A stretch of 64,000 nucleotides of DNA from Trichoplax adhaerens (Eukaryota; Placozoa; Uniplacotomia; Trichoplacea; Trichoplacidae), in the NCBI RefSeq assembly GCF_000150275.1, contig NW_002060952.1, positions 332,482-396,481 of the forward strand, read 5' to 3'. The notes beneath the pieces are model-generated. The model was not told the origin of the DNA, searched no databases, and saw nothing but the letters and a program-made list of their open reading frames with translations. Of this stretch, positions 1 through 11,196 are shown one piece after another (the first letter of the stretch is position 1; the number at the start of each line of letters is the position of its first letter). The position numbers and the translations under genes were made by a program.

Positions 1-1
1 G

Positions 2-205
2 CAATTTGATGTGATGGGAAAATTTGAATTTTCTACTTCCAATCTGATGGAAAAATTTTCTTCAATTGAAGAGAGAGAGTGTGATAAAAAACAGGTTATG
101 CAGTCTGGAGCTACGTCCAAGACTGGTAGAATGTTCAGTAGGGGAAATGCTAGGCGATCTGCCGCAATAATTTCAGCTATTAAAGCAGAGCAATTCCTTC
201 TTACA
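2..205 (+). CDS. Unidentified open fragment entering from the left edge (partial)
   Basis: An open frame runs from base 2 without an upstream stop and stays open to a stop after base 292. It begins Q-F-D-V-M-G-K-F and is rich in Ser, Lys and Arg (for example MFSRGNARRSAAIISA). A plausible splice donor (ACA|gtaatt) ends an exon at 205; the frame beyond that reads like intron. The composition suits a hydrophilic tail or linker, not a catalytic core. I do not recognise the family. It could equally be a chance open stretch, since only about 200 bases are visible. Confidence 0.3.
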
Positions 206-441
206 GTAATTTTCGATTCTAATAATGCAGTAATATCAACATATCTCAAGACTAAAGATATACATAGGTTAAAAACAATTTATCATTGTTATTGACTATC
301 CAGTGATTAAAGAGAAGAATATTCACGACATGGCCTATCTTCTACACTTTATTGTGCATGCTATTAGAAATACAGTTAGAATCTTTTTCCAGTAGCTATG
401 TTGCACACTACGCATCATCGTGGACCTTTTGAAGTACATAA

Positions 442-1192
442 AACAATTTATGCAATGAGAGAGAAGACTATGATCACGACTTGTGGCCTAATGTGCCATA
501 CGGAATTCAAGTACAGATTATAGTAGGAGTGTACCTGTGTTAGATGATTTTTAATATTGGTTGTGTCTCTAATACTAACAGATTATCATTCCCTAGCTTA
601 TGGAAGGAGAGTAACCGTAATTTATGGTCTATGATGGGTTATCACGTTGCACTACGATCGAGAAGGGCGTTTAGTAACTACAAGAAATATGTGACCAATA
701 GATCAGTCTAAGCACTTCTTGCGTTAAAAAATTGGACAAACGCACAACTCGTTTATTTACAAATGAGCTACGCTTGCCCACCTCGTTAAAGAAGAGCCAT
801 CGTAGTTTACGATCCTTTTACAAGTATATGATCAATATAGTATCCTCACCCAAAGCATTTTTCTCGGTGAAAAAGGTATAATCGATCAATTCGTTTGTTG
901 ATCAATTACGAAATGAAAACTTATACCCTAATATTATCTCTATTCCACAATTTGACAAGACAGTAATTTAAAGAATACAAAATTATTTTGATCGTCGTCT
1001 ATGATCAGCTTCAAATTTTAGCGATATTTCTCATCGTCTACTTAAGAATGATAGAAATTGGATAGCGATTATCCAAGGTTTCTTCTAAAAGTATCATCGG
1101 AGGATGCTATCATTAGTTGCTATTACCCTTTCGCGTTTCTTTCTCCTGCTGATACATAGAATACGTCAATACTTCATTTATACAATCAATTA
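442..1192 (+). pseudogene. Decayed fragments resembling a rhodopsin-class GPCR
   Basis: Three short in-frame patches look like pieces of a seven-transmembrane receptor. At about 442-543 a frame ends in YDHDLWPNVPYGIQVQIIV followed by GVYLC, like an extracellular tail running into TM1. At about 545-600 a shifted frame gives a TM2-like FLILVVSLILTDYHS. At about 1059-1192 a frame contains IIQGFF, a stop, then MLSLVAITLSRFF and IRQYF, which resembles TM3 ending in an (E/D)R(Y/F)-like position. Stops and frameshifts separate the patches and no consistent splice sites join them. The match is judged from pattern memory of TM3 in opsin-like receptors, so it is an inference. The rest of 300-2414 holds no other convincing coding sequence. 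Confidence 0.28.
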
Positions 1193-2414
1193 ACATATAG
1201 TGCAATCGTTACAGCGGAGATGCTAGGACTCCTACAGCTTAAAAAGTAAAATTTCCATGATACTTAGGCGCTTTACTTACTAAGAATAGAGTGTACACTG
1301 TAAATAAACAAAAAAAAGATGTTATATTCTATGCATGCTGTCTTGATCAACAAAATATCGCACAATAGCGACGCGGCTATTGGTAAACCGAAAGTAACTT
1401 ATCCTAGATTTGAAGACAAAAGTGGGGCGGAGTAATGCTTAACTATTTCAAATGGAAATGCTCGTCTTAACGCCAATCAATCATAATGATATGCAAAACA
1501 GTAGTGAGACATCTTAGATTATGTTACATCTTGTCAATATTACACAAACGCAATGACGGCTGTTTATCCATTTGAGACCGATTTATTTGTTGTAGATACC
1601 GTCAATCGATCAAATTTACTATAGCTGCAGGAATAACAGGAAGTCCCTGCTAATTACTACTATCAACTACACCTGTAAACATGTTGTATTTGTGCTCGTA
1701 TATAAATATAATATATAACAATTCAATCTTCAATATAATTATATTGAAAAACAACCTAGCTGACTACACTGTAAAAGCTATACTTTAGTGATGCAATACC
1801 GGCATTAGTTACATACGCGTATCATTCGACTATATTGTCGAGTAAAATTAAATAATATTTATGCACATTGCAGCCCCATTGGCGTACTCAAATTGACTGA
1901 GCCGATTCACTTATCGACTGCATGTCTAAAAGTGTAATAGCTAAGCACTATGTACCTAACGCATTTGTGTAAGCCTTAACATGTATAATTTACAGTCGTC
2001 ATTTTGGCTCATATAATAGACAGTATCTGACGTTACTTAATTTGATCAGTTAAAACTATTAAATTATTACGTCAACCAGAATAGGCATAAAAACTTTTTA
2101 TGGGTCAAAAAATAATTGCAATTATGAGGTGCTAATGCTGCAACTAGTACGGTAGTAAATATAATTGTTGTCATGGAGTAGGATTCATTCATGATTGAAA
2201 ATAAAATACATGAAATTTTTTCGCAAGTGTAAAACTTCTAAGAACGAATACACCAATAGATTTACTATGCTGATTTACAACGGTCATCCTAGATATTTTT
2301 CTATAACATATATAATAACGGAATAAACTAATATTGCTAGTATTTTTGTAATATCTGTATATTAATAAAGTTCGACCTGAAACCTCATGTACTACTATGC
2401 TGTTGTCATTAATC

Positions 2415-5400
2415 TTACAGACCCACTTCTGAGCAATCTTCGGGATAACGCTTATGCATTTGCTCATTCGGTTCGTAAATCTTTGAACTAAATGAGTTAA
2501 AGTAACGACCAAGTTCCGGGTGTTGAATTAATTCAGTTCGATCAGTGGTTTCTAAATTTTCTATTTTAAACAAGTACAATACGTAAACTTACTAATTACA
2601 ACATATCATCTTATGATTACATATATAGCAATTCGTATGTATGCTAAAACATCTGGTTATGAAAGGATAGAATATATGCTATAGATAATGACTAAAAAAT
2701 AATATTTGTATACCTTGGGCAACATATCGTTCCGAACTATCGGCACCAAGTACGTTGTAGAATGGCTGATTCTTGCCTTGACTTAGTTGATTAATACCAT
2801 TTTGAAGGATCCATGCTTCCCCCTTGTCACACACCGAATCCCAACCACAAACAATACATTGAAAATTATATCTAGTGAAAAAATAATTTCAAAAATTGTA
2901 CAATTATTCCATGATCCATTCGAATAACAAAATCAACGATTTGAAAAGTGATTAACTTACGATTAATACGAAGCATAAACTTATTACATAACTGACCTCT
3001 TATGAAGTAAAATGTCGCCTATCTTAAACTTCACTTGTGGATATTCAGAACGTAATTTAATCTGTATCCAACAGAACCGTATCGTTATAAAATCTAATAT
3101 TGCATCTACTAAAACGTTACTATTTTAGAAGAACTAACTATTTCCATCGTATTGTCTTTCTCATATTTCTTCTTTACTAGGGTCTTCAAATATCTCTGGT
3201 GCTGCGGTGTCATTTGAAAAAATCCATGATTTCCCTTTTCGAAAGTATCTCTTATGATCTACCCATTTACAGTTATGTTCAACATAATATTTACTATAAT
3301 TAATAATTGCTCACTTCTATAGGCAAAAATAAAGTAATCTTCATAACTTATACACTATTTTACCTTAATGTCATAAGCTTTTACCCGAGCTAACAGATAT
3401 AAGTACATAAATCGAATGGACTGATCATTTGGATTCAATATTAGATCTAAATTTAAAGCATGGACCAGCTGTAGTAAGCTATCAAGAAATAGAAATAAAA
3501 ATATGAAGTTAATATATGACATAATCTACACGGAGCTTAATCTTTAACAGACTATTCGTTTAACACAAACACATTTGATTTACCTATCACGGTAAGGGAT
3601 GGACCTGTGCAGTTCATTGACCCAATTACCAATAGCAACACACAATAGCTGAAAATATTAACGAAACTAACTCAGGTCATAACAAATTTTGAGAAGTACT
3701 ATTCATAAATTCATTATATGTCCAGCAGATATTTTGACTTTCTAGTTACCTCCTTAGTTGAAACATGTTCTAATGTACGATGTAGTCGAAATGATATCAT
3801 CTGCAGACACTCTTCTCGAGTTTTCAATTTTCCATTCTCCAGGACATCAATATATTTAAATCTTTCTGTTTCATTAGTACTACTTAATTATATTAATAAA
3901 AATTATAATGGATCTTATTTATTATGCATAGGACATAGTGATACAATGTAAATTTATTATTATTGTACCTTGAGTTGCAAGGCCATCTTAACATGAAGTG
4001 ACTTAGAAAGCTAACCTATTGCGAAAAATTCAAGCAGTAACTACAATTAAAAGGCATTATCAGCTCTCATTTACTAATATTAAGAAGTCTTATATATAAT
4101 AGCTTACAAATTATATCTAATATACCATGATAAAAATTGATATCGCAAAAAATCTTAGAATTTATGCTAAGGCAAAAACACACGTGTTAAACGTACAAAT
4201 TCAAGATGAACACCTAGTCTAGCTGCGATAGCAAGATATATAGCACACATAGTTAGAGGAATTCCATATCCGCTCTCCAATACCTAAAGACAGAGGCGAA
4301 AAAGAGCAGATAAATTTATTTGCAGTATAATAAAATACCTATATTATGTCAACGATGCTTTTACACTTATGGAAAAAAGTATCGGATATTATCACCTTAT
4401 CAATAGAAACATTTTTTTCATCATAATAGTTGTCGCAATTACAATGATAATTTAATTCCGTGAAGAGTACTTTATTAATAGTGAGCAGTATTCTTTCCGC
4501 TTCGGTATGATCTGTAACTATTGTAGAATATAATACAATCAGTCATGAGAAAATATTGATACCAGAATAGTTTAATTCGTCAGTGCATAATTAGAATAGT
4601 TTCAGATATAAAATGACTTTAAGAAGAAAAAAATTACTCCAGTCATCTCTGCCAAATGATAAATGTGTAAGACGAATTTGGATTTGGCTAGGCTGCAATA
4701 ACTGTAAAACTCTCATGGCTATTCGATCAATGCGCTGACCGGTATCATTCACTATGTCAACTTTGTAAGATGAAGTCATCCAATAGGCCAGTAACGAAAA
4801 ACCTAAAATGTCAGAGGTCCTATTTTTAATTCAAATATAGAAGTGCATGCTAGAAATATTTTGGTAGACGATACCTAATTACGGATATTATAAATCGGAC
4901 AAATTAAAATCTCTATAAAAATAACTCTATTGATAAGCATAATTACCTAGCTCTGGCGACTGCTTCCAATCAGGTAAGGCCAAAAATGCTTGAATTTCAT
5001 CCTGAAGCCGACAATGAGATAAATATTTAACAACCAATCTAGCATAATATCTCATTGTCAGCTTATTCCATCTGCCAGAATATCCACGGAAATAAATGTA
5101 GATTAACATTATGCGAAAAACAATTCTTTTAACATTATAATAATTTAATCTACTTAAGAATCTCGTGCATGAGAAAATATTTCGACCTATAAGTACTATA
5201 CTGGATAATGTAACGAACTGCTCCTAGAACGCAAGTGTTTTCTGCAATTACTTATTAGCATCAAGAAATTCTTCCAGACATTCGATCGCTGATGGAACTA
5301 TTACTGTTGAATCAGCTCCTGTAACGATCCGATCGATTCCATCGTAGCGATCATTTGTAATGATTTGCTCATCATGACACTTGTAAGCAATTAAATTAAT

Positions 5401-6496
5401 TTCCTTCCTTAACAACTCTTCAAGTTGATGCCTTTTCTTATATATTTCATACCAGTCACATTGATCATCCGATGCATTATGCCAGTGAGACCATCTAGTT
5501 TAAAATACGTACATTTTCAACATGATTAGAGTGCCATAGCTCGATTACTTCATCAACATATAGTATAGAGGTATTCAAACTTGTCAATGATTGCCATGTC
5601 TAACATAATACACGTAATGGCTATCTTTGTACTTTACACGATTGGATTCTGTCCTTGATGGCAGTAAACTATCGCTAGGAAAGTTACTGTCTTATAACAG
5701 TGATCTATGATTGGAATTGGTAAATATTCGTACACATTATGCAAATCAACAGTACTGTATTGAGGATAAAACTTTCGATTAGTTCGGTATATATCATTAG
5801 AAATACAACACTACCTTCATTTGCAAATAGTACAAAGATTAATAATTATAATTGAGTGACATAAATTATCTCAGACTATGCTATCTTACTTCATTACTAG
5901 ACGGTTTACACAACAGTTGTAAAGTTGATAAGTAGATGGTATAGTAAAATGTAATGATTATTTATCTAGTCGTATAAATTATAAATTCATCATTTGATAG
6001 AATTAGCTTGATTTAGCATCATCCATGCCAAGATTTTACGATGGATATAACATTGATGAAATGATGACTAAAAGTTGAAAACCAGAATTTGATTTTTTAA
6101 ACAAGCGTATGATTAACGTGGCTGCTGATCTGGTCACTTCGTATAATGGCTGCATCTACAGTACTGTAGCAATGTTCTGTTTCATTTAGTACAATGGCTA
6201 CATGGATAGTAGAAATGGTCCGTTTTAATTATTCTCGTATCTTCGATAGGACCTGTTGGCTTTCAACGCGTATAATAGCAATAACCCTAAGCCACTGGTG
6301 TCTATACAATCATGCAAGGTACATACCTTGTCAAAGCTTTCCTTTTCCATAATTTACTACTCATGCATATCGAATACAGCCTTCGTGATGTTGACCGTAC
6401 GGCTAATAGATGACGATGATCAAGACTATCATCTGCTAATATCACTTCTAGTAATTCGTTGGCTAACGTTAGGAGATTGGGATGACATTCATTCAT
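2415..6496 (-). CDS. FBXO21: F-box only protein 21 (complete, 14 exons, 585 aa)
   Basis: Substrate receptor of an SCF (Skp1-Cullin1-F-box) ubiquitin ligase. Exons, 5' to 3': 6327-6496, 5252-5494, 4947-5071, 4638-4802, 4396-4517, 4197-4283, 3969-4015, 3750-3861, 3584-3648, 3364-3478, 3121-3258, 2997-3061, 2714-2871, 2415-2560. All phases close, giving 585 aa; human FBXO21 is slightly longer. The F-box is near residues 7-50 (LANELLEVILADD, then LWKRKAL). The middle carries the SirB1/transglutaminase-like core seen in this family (GIPLTMCAIYLAIAARLGV, then VSFLSHFMLRW). The C-terminal YccV/HspQ-like domain starts near residue 470 and contains CGWD and NQPFYNVLG; it ends with the conserved HPELGRYF and RYPED motifs. 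The start is the first ATG of the F-box exon. Human FBXO21 is reported to target EID1 and ASK1; that is family knowledge. Short forward ORFs over this interval are shadows. Confidence 0.95.
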
Positions 6497-6739
6497 TCTC
6501 TTTCTTCTTATTCAATCAGTAAGTAACTTTGTCAACATCATGCAAAATACGTCGAAGTCATCTCGTATGGATCAATTTTCTAGACATTCAGTAGAACATT
6601 AAGAGTGGATAACATCTGTCATTGCATTTCCCATATGAATAACACTGTCTACGCTAGCGGATAAGGTGTGCAGATTTTCTACTGTCCTGCTCAATTATTG
6701 ATCAACATTTGGACTTGGCGTAGCGATGGAAATGGAGTA

Positions 6740-7165
6740 GATCGCTGACTACAGTACCAGTCCGTACTGTAGATTGACTCTCGTACAGTACTAGTAACTG
6801 TACCGTATTGTACCGTACAGTCTTAACGATGCCACCCTCTACAGTGCAATGTACAGCACTGTGCACTGTCGATTTTTCACGGGAAAAATTTTAAAAAGGG
6901 GGAAAAAAAAGAAATTTTTTCGTTTCTTGAACTAATTTTATATCAATGGATAGGGAAATAGTTAAGTTACAAGATTCTGTCCTTAAAATTGATGTTAAAT
7001 GTCGAATTGGGGAGTAGATGATAAGTTAAAGTACCCCAACTGCTACAGTGCAATACTATACACCGTGTACAGTACAGTATAGTGTCAGGGACCTATAAAA
7101 AGAGAATTTTTCTCTTCAGTAAACTATTATACAATATACAGTACAGTACTGCAATCAGTGTGCTC
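6740..7165. promoter_or_regulatory. Cluster of TACAGTAC/GTACTGTA palindromes upstream of FBXO21
   Basis: Between about 6740 and 7165, 250-670 bp upstream of the FBXO21 start codon, GTAC-centred words recur: a perfect 9-bp inverted pair CTACAGTAC...GTACTGTAG at 6749-6772, then CGTACAGTACTAG, TGTACCGTACAGTC, TGTACAGTACAGTATAG and TATACAGTACAGTACTGC. Similar clusters lie upstream of SBNO and RNF25. They could be binding sites, a promoter-associated element, or remnants of a small palindromic repeat. The sequence does not distinguish these. Confidence 0.35.
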
Positions 7166-7424
7166 TCCTCTACTGAACAGTGAACAGCCTCTTCCATTTC
7201 GTTTTAGATACTTTCACTGGGAAAAAATGGAATTCAAATTAAGGCGCGAGTAAAGTAGTTTATACCGCTATCTAGCATATGAACAGATTTTTCTTAATTT
7301 ACAGATAGAATCTTTGAGTTTACTGTATGTATAGAAATGGTTGTTTCGATAGCAATCAATTTCATTGATACTTTTATTAAAATATCTGATACGAAAATAA
7401 ACATGGCTGTCCTGTAGATACGTA

Positions 7425-7715
7425 GTATAGTACTATATAAGATAAAGAGGTAAAATAGACACAAATCATAACATACTGTATAATCGTAACGAGCTTGAAT
7501 GCAATTAATGCAATTAGTGCCATACCTTACTCTTTAAGGTTAAAAAAATAGGCATCAAATTTGCTGAAAGCCCATTTTAACTGCCATTCTAGCGTTTCGA
7601 GTGAACTTTGAAACAAATTTTCAAAAATAGAGTTTGCTAAGAACGTATCTCAAAAGTTCGGTGTCAACTTCTGCTCAATATGCAGATATTGCGTATAACG
7701 ACGCGTTTACTATCG
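7425..7715. repeat. Dispersed ~300-bp repeat, copy 1 (uninterrupted)
   Basis: Matches 7845-8365 in the same orientation after the foldback element is removed from the latter. Shared stretches include AAGAGGTAAAAT, ACACAAATC, CTTGAATGC, TTACTCTTTAAG, GGCATCAAAT, GTGAACTTT.AAACAAATTTTC and TCTCAAAAGTTCG. Divergence is moderate, so the duplication is not recent. This copy preserves the empty site (GTATAATCG, 7478-7486) of the element inserted in copy 2. Confidence 0.75.
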
Positions 7716-7844
7716 ATGTATGAGTATTTCCGCTATCAGGGGACTTCTAAAAATGGCCGGTCAATGTCTGGCGTGGACCGATTGCTCGGGACATTGCCAG
7801 GCAATTTGATATTTCTAGGATTGAGCTCAATATATGGATTTACA

Positions 7845-8365
7845 ACGTAGTACAGTACTATAAGAAAAAAAAGAGGTAAAATGCACACAAATCTCCGTAT
7901 GCTGTATAACCAGAAACTACTCAACTAGGAATTCTCCCTCAAAAGCTGTCACTAAAAATGTTTTCCCACTGTACTCAACTAAGAATTCTCCATCAAAAGC
8001 CATAACTAAAAAAATTTCCCCCTCCCCTATACTAAAAATACACGGGACTCGTATATTTTTTAGTATAGAGAGAAATTTTTCTAGTTACGGCTTTTGATGG
8101 AGAATTCTTGGTAGAGTAGTCCTTGGTATAACCATAACTAACTTGAATGCGTTGATACAATATTTTACTCTTTAAGATTAAAATTGGGCATCAAATCTGA
8201 TGAAAGCCTATTTTAGCTGTCACTTTTAGCGTATTGAGTGAACTTTTAAACAAATTTTCGAAAATACGAGTTTGCCAAGAAGATGTCTCAAAAGTTCGTT
8301 ATAAAACTTCAATTCGATATACACAGTACAGTACGTCGTTTCGTATGGCGACGCATTTTCTATGC
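7845..8365. repeat. Dispersed ~300-bp repeat, copy 2 (interrupted by foldback element)
   Basis: Second copy of the repeat at 7425-7715, split at GTATAACCA by a 213-bp insertion. The flanks read continuously with copy 1 when the insertion and one target-site copy are removed. The forward ORFs at 8234-8552 lie inside this repeat and are probably not genes. Confidence 0.75.
7913..8125. mobile_element. 213-bp foldback MITE with terminal inverted repeats and a 9-bp target-site duplication
   Basis: The element is bounded by identical GTATAACCA copies at 7904-7912 and 8126-8134. Its ends are inverted: the left reads ACTACTCAACTAGGAATTCT and the reverse complement of the right reads ACTACTCTACCAAGAATTCT, both followed by CTCC.TCAAAAGC. 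Internally, 7973-8040 pairs with 8045-8120 as a long hairpin, and the left arm is partly duplicated (7917-7970 repeats 7973-8025). It encodes no protein, so any mobility would have depended on a transposase elsewhere. An 8-9-bp duplication suits hAT or Mutator-type elements; the family is not determined. Copy 1 of the surrounding repeat shows the empty site. Confidence 0.85.
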
Positions 8366-9229
8366 ACATATGTCTCTGCTATCGATAGTATACAGGACTG
8401 TAAGTCGGGACTTTTTAAGGGATGGCAGGAAAGCGTGTTGGATAATACAAAAAATATTCAAATCTTACCAAGTGATTACCCTTATTTACCCGTATAGCAC
8501 CCTATGCGGTGGAAAATGCGGATCAATCCCATTTTACGGCGTTACGTTGTAGAATCTAGCTTGATCTGTGAAATGGAATTGATCCGAAAATCCTACTTCT
8601 AATGGTGTGGCTTTCATTTTAAGACCTACATTATAGTGATATTAAAAATAGAGATTTTGAGTGGGCAAAAATGATTAAAATGCAATGAATCTCTCCTTCA
8701 CTGAAAAAATTTTGTGGCTCAAATAGTACTTCTTTCTCAATCAGATTGACCACAATATTCGTACAGTATGTAGTCCTGGATGAGCATTAGTGGAACTGTA
8801 GAGATAGCCTTTAGCAAAGTCATGTTGCTAGCGAGATGAGCGATTTCAATCGCGAGCAATAAACAATATCACCATTCCATGCTAGATTCAATATGATGCT
8901 TGGAAGAGCTAAGACCGTTTAGATTGTATCTATTAATATTCAGTAGGATAACGTTTATTTATTATATACCAGGCAGTAGTAGTTTCGACTAGGTCAACGA
9001 AAAATCAATCTTGAATTGATTGAGCTCTGCACTGTACGTGATTCCATCTTAAATTGACAGCTAAATTGCAATGCTAGGATATAGGCGCATTGAATTTGGC
9101 GCGATTCCGTAGCACAACATGATGCTCTAGTGCGGCTAGATCCAGATAATCTATAAGCTACTACCCACAACATTGACTAATTCTCCACTATGAGCAAAAA
9201 ATGCGAATACATGCATTAAAGCTACGATC

Positions 9230-9620
9230 CGGTCAGAAATGAATAACACAGCACAGTATACGGATGCAGTGAGTCCTAAATCACTTCTAGCTATTACCTA
9301 TACTATTAATATCAACTGAATCTGCTTCTGTACCAGGAGAAAATTGAAATTAATTTAACGTCTTTTTTGCATTAATAAGCCACGCCACGATTAGATACGA
9401 ATATTGATGTTAGTGGTAGTATACGAGTACAGAGCCATCCCATGTGGTCGGTGCAATATCATGATGTACTTAGTAAAGCTAGTCCTAAATCACTTCAAGA
9501 TATTACCCAAAATACAAATGTGAATATTGATGGTCATGGCAATATACGAGTACAGATCCTTCATATGATCAGCACAATATCATGTGAGAGTAAAGCTACT
9601 TCTTGGCCACTTTCACGCCA
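9230..9620. repeat. Imperfect tandem repeat, about three units
   Basis: Recurring phrases such as GTCCTAAATCACTTC (near 9272 and 9481), ATATTGATG, ATACGAGTACAGA (near 9421 and 9545) and CAATATCATG (near 9455 and 9571) mark irregular units of roughly 120-210 bp. The forward ORF at 9442-9630 lies inside and is likely incidental. Confidence 0.5.
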
Positions 9621-10926
9621 CTACCTATAACATGGACCAATTCTGTTTATGCACTAGGATAATATTGAAATACCTCTACCATAGCAATCAAAGATAGAAC
9701 CTACGATGCTATCGTCGAGATTAACTAAATTTGAGCTAGAAATCAATCCATTGGAAGTACGAACATGATGACAAGCATACCATACCAAAATTCGCCAATT
9801 TTTTTCCGTACGCTAATTCCTAATACAGTATCAGTATTAACATCCGCTACAATGACTGTAAAATATTGCCATCATTTATAGCTACTTCGCCGAGGATTTC
9901 CCTAACTTCCAGATAATAATTTTAAATTTGCAAAATTTTACCATCATAAGCAAATGCTTTTAATTTTCGGTAGATATGAAATTCTATAGATTCATTAGAT
10001 TAATCGGCCCAATTACACCTTTGCTACATGGAGACAATCATACTGTATTTTCGATATACGAAATAAATTTACGTAGTTTAGAAATTGTTTCTGCATTTCA
10101 ATTTTTAATATTGCTACTAAATTCTCCGGTACAATTAAAAATAAAAAACATACGAATACGGATTAACGGTTTATTTTTATATTTATTTTTATAATGACAT
10201 TAACTCATTTTTTTAATCGAATAGAATTTATCATAATAACTGTTGGAAAATAAAATTTTAGAATATATACTCGTACCACACTAGAGCATGCTGTATGTAT
10301 ACGATGATATATCGTAAAACGGAATTAATTTTAGGCCTAACCGAAATATTGCGGCGGCTATACCAGTAGTGTAGTTCACGATCTGGAGTCCGATAGTAAG
10401 ACATGACATTCGCGTATACCGATATCTTTATGACATGGCAATAAAATCATCTATAGATTCCATAGTTAAAAACAGATGCTGGCTGCAATTTCATTACAAC
10501 GTGTCGAAATAGAGCTCTTTACGGATGACCACTTGGCGTTGCTAGAAGTTATTATCTAACATTACCCCTAATGCTGTGATAGTTCACTACATTATATGCT
10601 CCAAATTTAAATTTAGATACGTCAAAGTCCAATTTTAATCATTTCTCATATTTCCTTACTTCAGCGTAGAATTGCGCCCGTCGTGGGAAATATAAACACT
10701 AGAACAGTGTTTAAAAAAGCTTATAAAGTAGCTAGACAATCATCTGATATCAAAGTCGTACTTTGAAAGATAATAGCCATGATAAATGTTCTAAAGTTTA
10801 GACTTGGGAAGCTCTTCTGTTATCCTCTTTAGTTACATAATACACGTAGTTATAAAGCGATAGTTTTAAAACCATTATCGATCTGCTTATGAATTCGATA
10901 GGGAAAGTATCTCGCCACCAACATCG

Positions 10927-11196
10927 CTAATAAACATATAAAACGAAATCATCACGAGCTCGATAATATCGTCGACGAGGGCAGCAACAGTCGTACATAT
11001 CATGATAGCGATTTCTCATCCACCTTCTTCCTTTAAAGGCTACGAGGATAGCACAATTGATGATTGCAGCTATCGCTAAGATAGCAAAAACGATAATCAT
11101 TGCCAGAATGTCCGTCGGTAAGTTTAAAAAATTTCGAATGTCATATCCAGCTTCGGTCGATGGCATGGTAGTGGTATTTCTCGAACTCATCTTCAA
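10927..11196 (-). CDS. Small single-pass membrane protein, 89 aa, unidentified
   Basis: A single-exon frame of 89 codons with a clear architecture. Residues 1-29 are polar (KMSSRNTTTMPSTEAG, with one NTT glycosylation sequon). Residues about 30-54 are a hydrophobic helix (ILAMIIVFAILAIAAIINC). A basic cytosolic tail follows, with GRRWMRNR, a CCC cluster suitable for palmitoylation, and PRRRYYRARDD. The basic residues after the helix fit a type I/III, outside-to-inside orientation. There is no signal peptide. It lies about 1.4 kb beyond the 3' end of SBNO on the same strand. The clean membrane topology argues it is real, but I recognise no family; it could also be the last exon of a longer gene. 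Confidence 0.5.
   Translation of the reverse strand: MKMSSRNTTTMPSTEAGYDIRNFLNLPTDILAMIIVFAILAIAAIINCAILVAFKGRRWMRNRYHDMYDCCCPRRRYYRARDDFVLYVY

Larger units (their letters stand above)
6497..10926. other. Intergenic spacer between FBXO21 and the small membrane-protein gene
   Basis: No supported gene. It holds the palindrome cluster (6740-7165), two diverged copies of a ~300-bp sequence (7425-7715 and 7845-8365), a foldback element (7913-8125) and an imperfect tandem repeat (9230-9620). Open frames at 8234-8552, 9442-9630 and 9976-10194 lack recognisable domains and sit in repeated or low-complexity sequence. I see nothing else in 10200-10920. Confidence 0.6.

Noticed and set aside
598-880. 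Forward open stretches reading LWKESNRNLWSMMGYH and KKSHRSLRSFYKYMIN, the latter before a gtataa donor
   Set aside because: No acceptor or start fits, and the flanking frames have stops; kept only as part of the possible receptor relic region.
2189-2512. 107-aa reverse ORF starting at 2512
   Set aside because: It is the wrong frame over the last FBXO21 exon. The correct frame (2415-2560) carries the conserved HPELGRYF and RYPED motifs and closes the splice phase.
3718-3951. Forward ORF of 77 aa
   Set aside because: Antisense shadow over FBXO21 exon 3750-3861 and its flanking introns.
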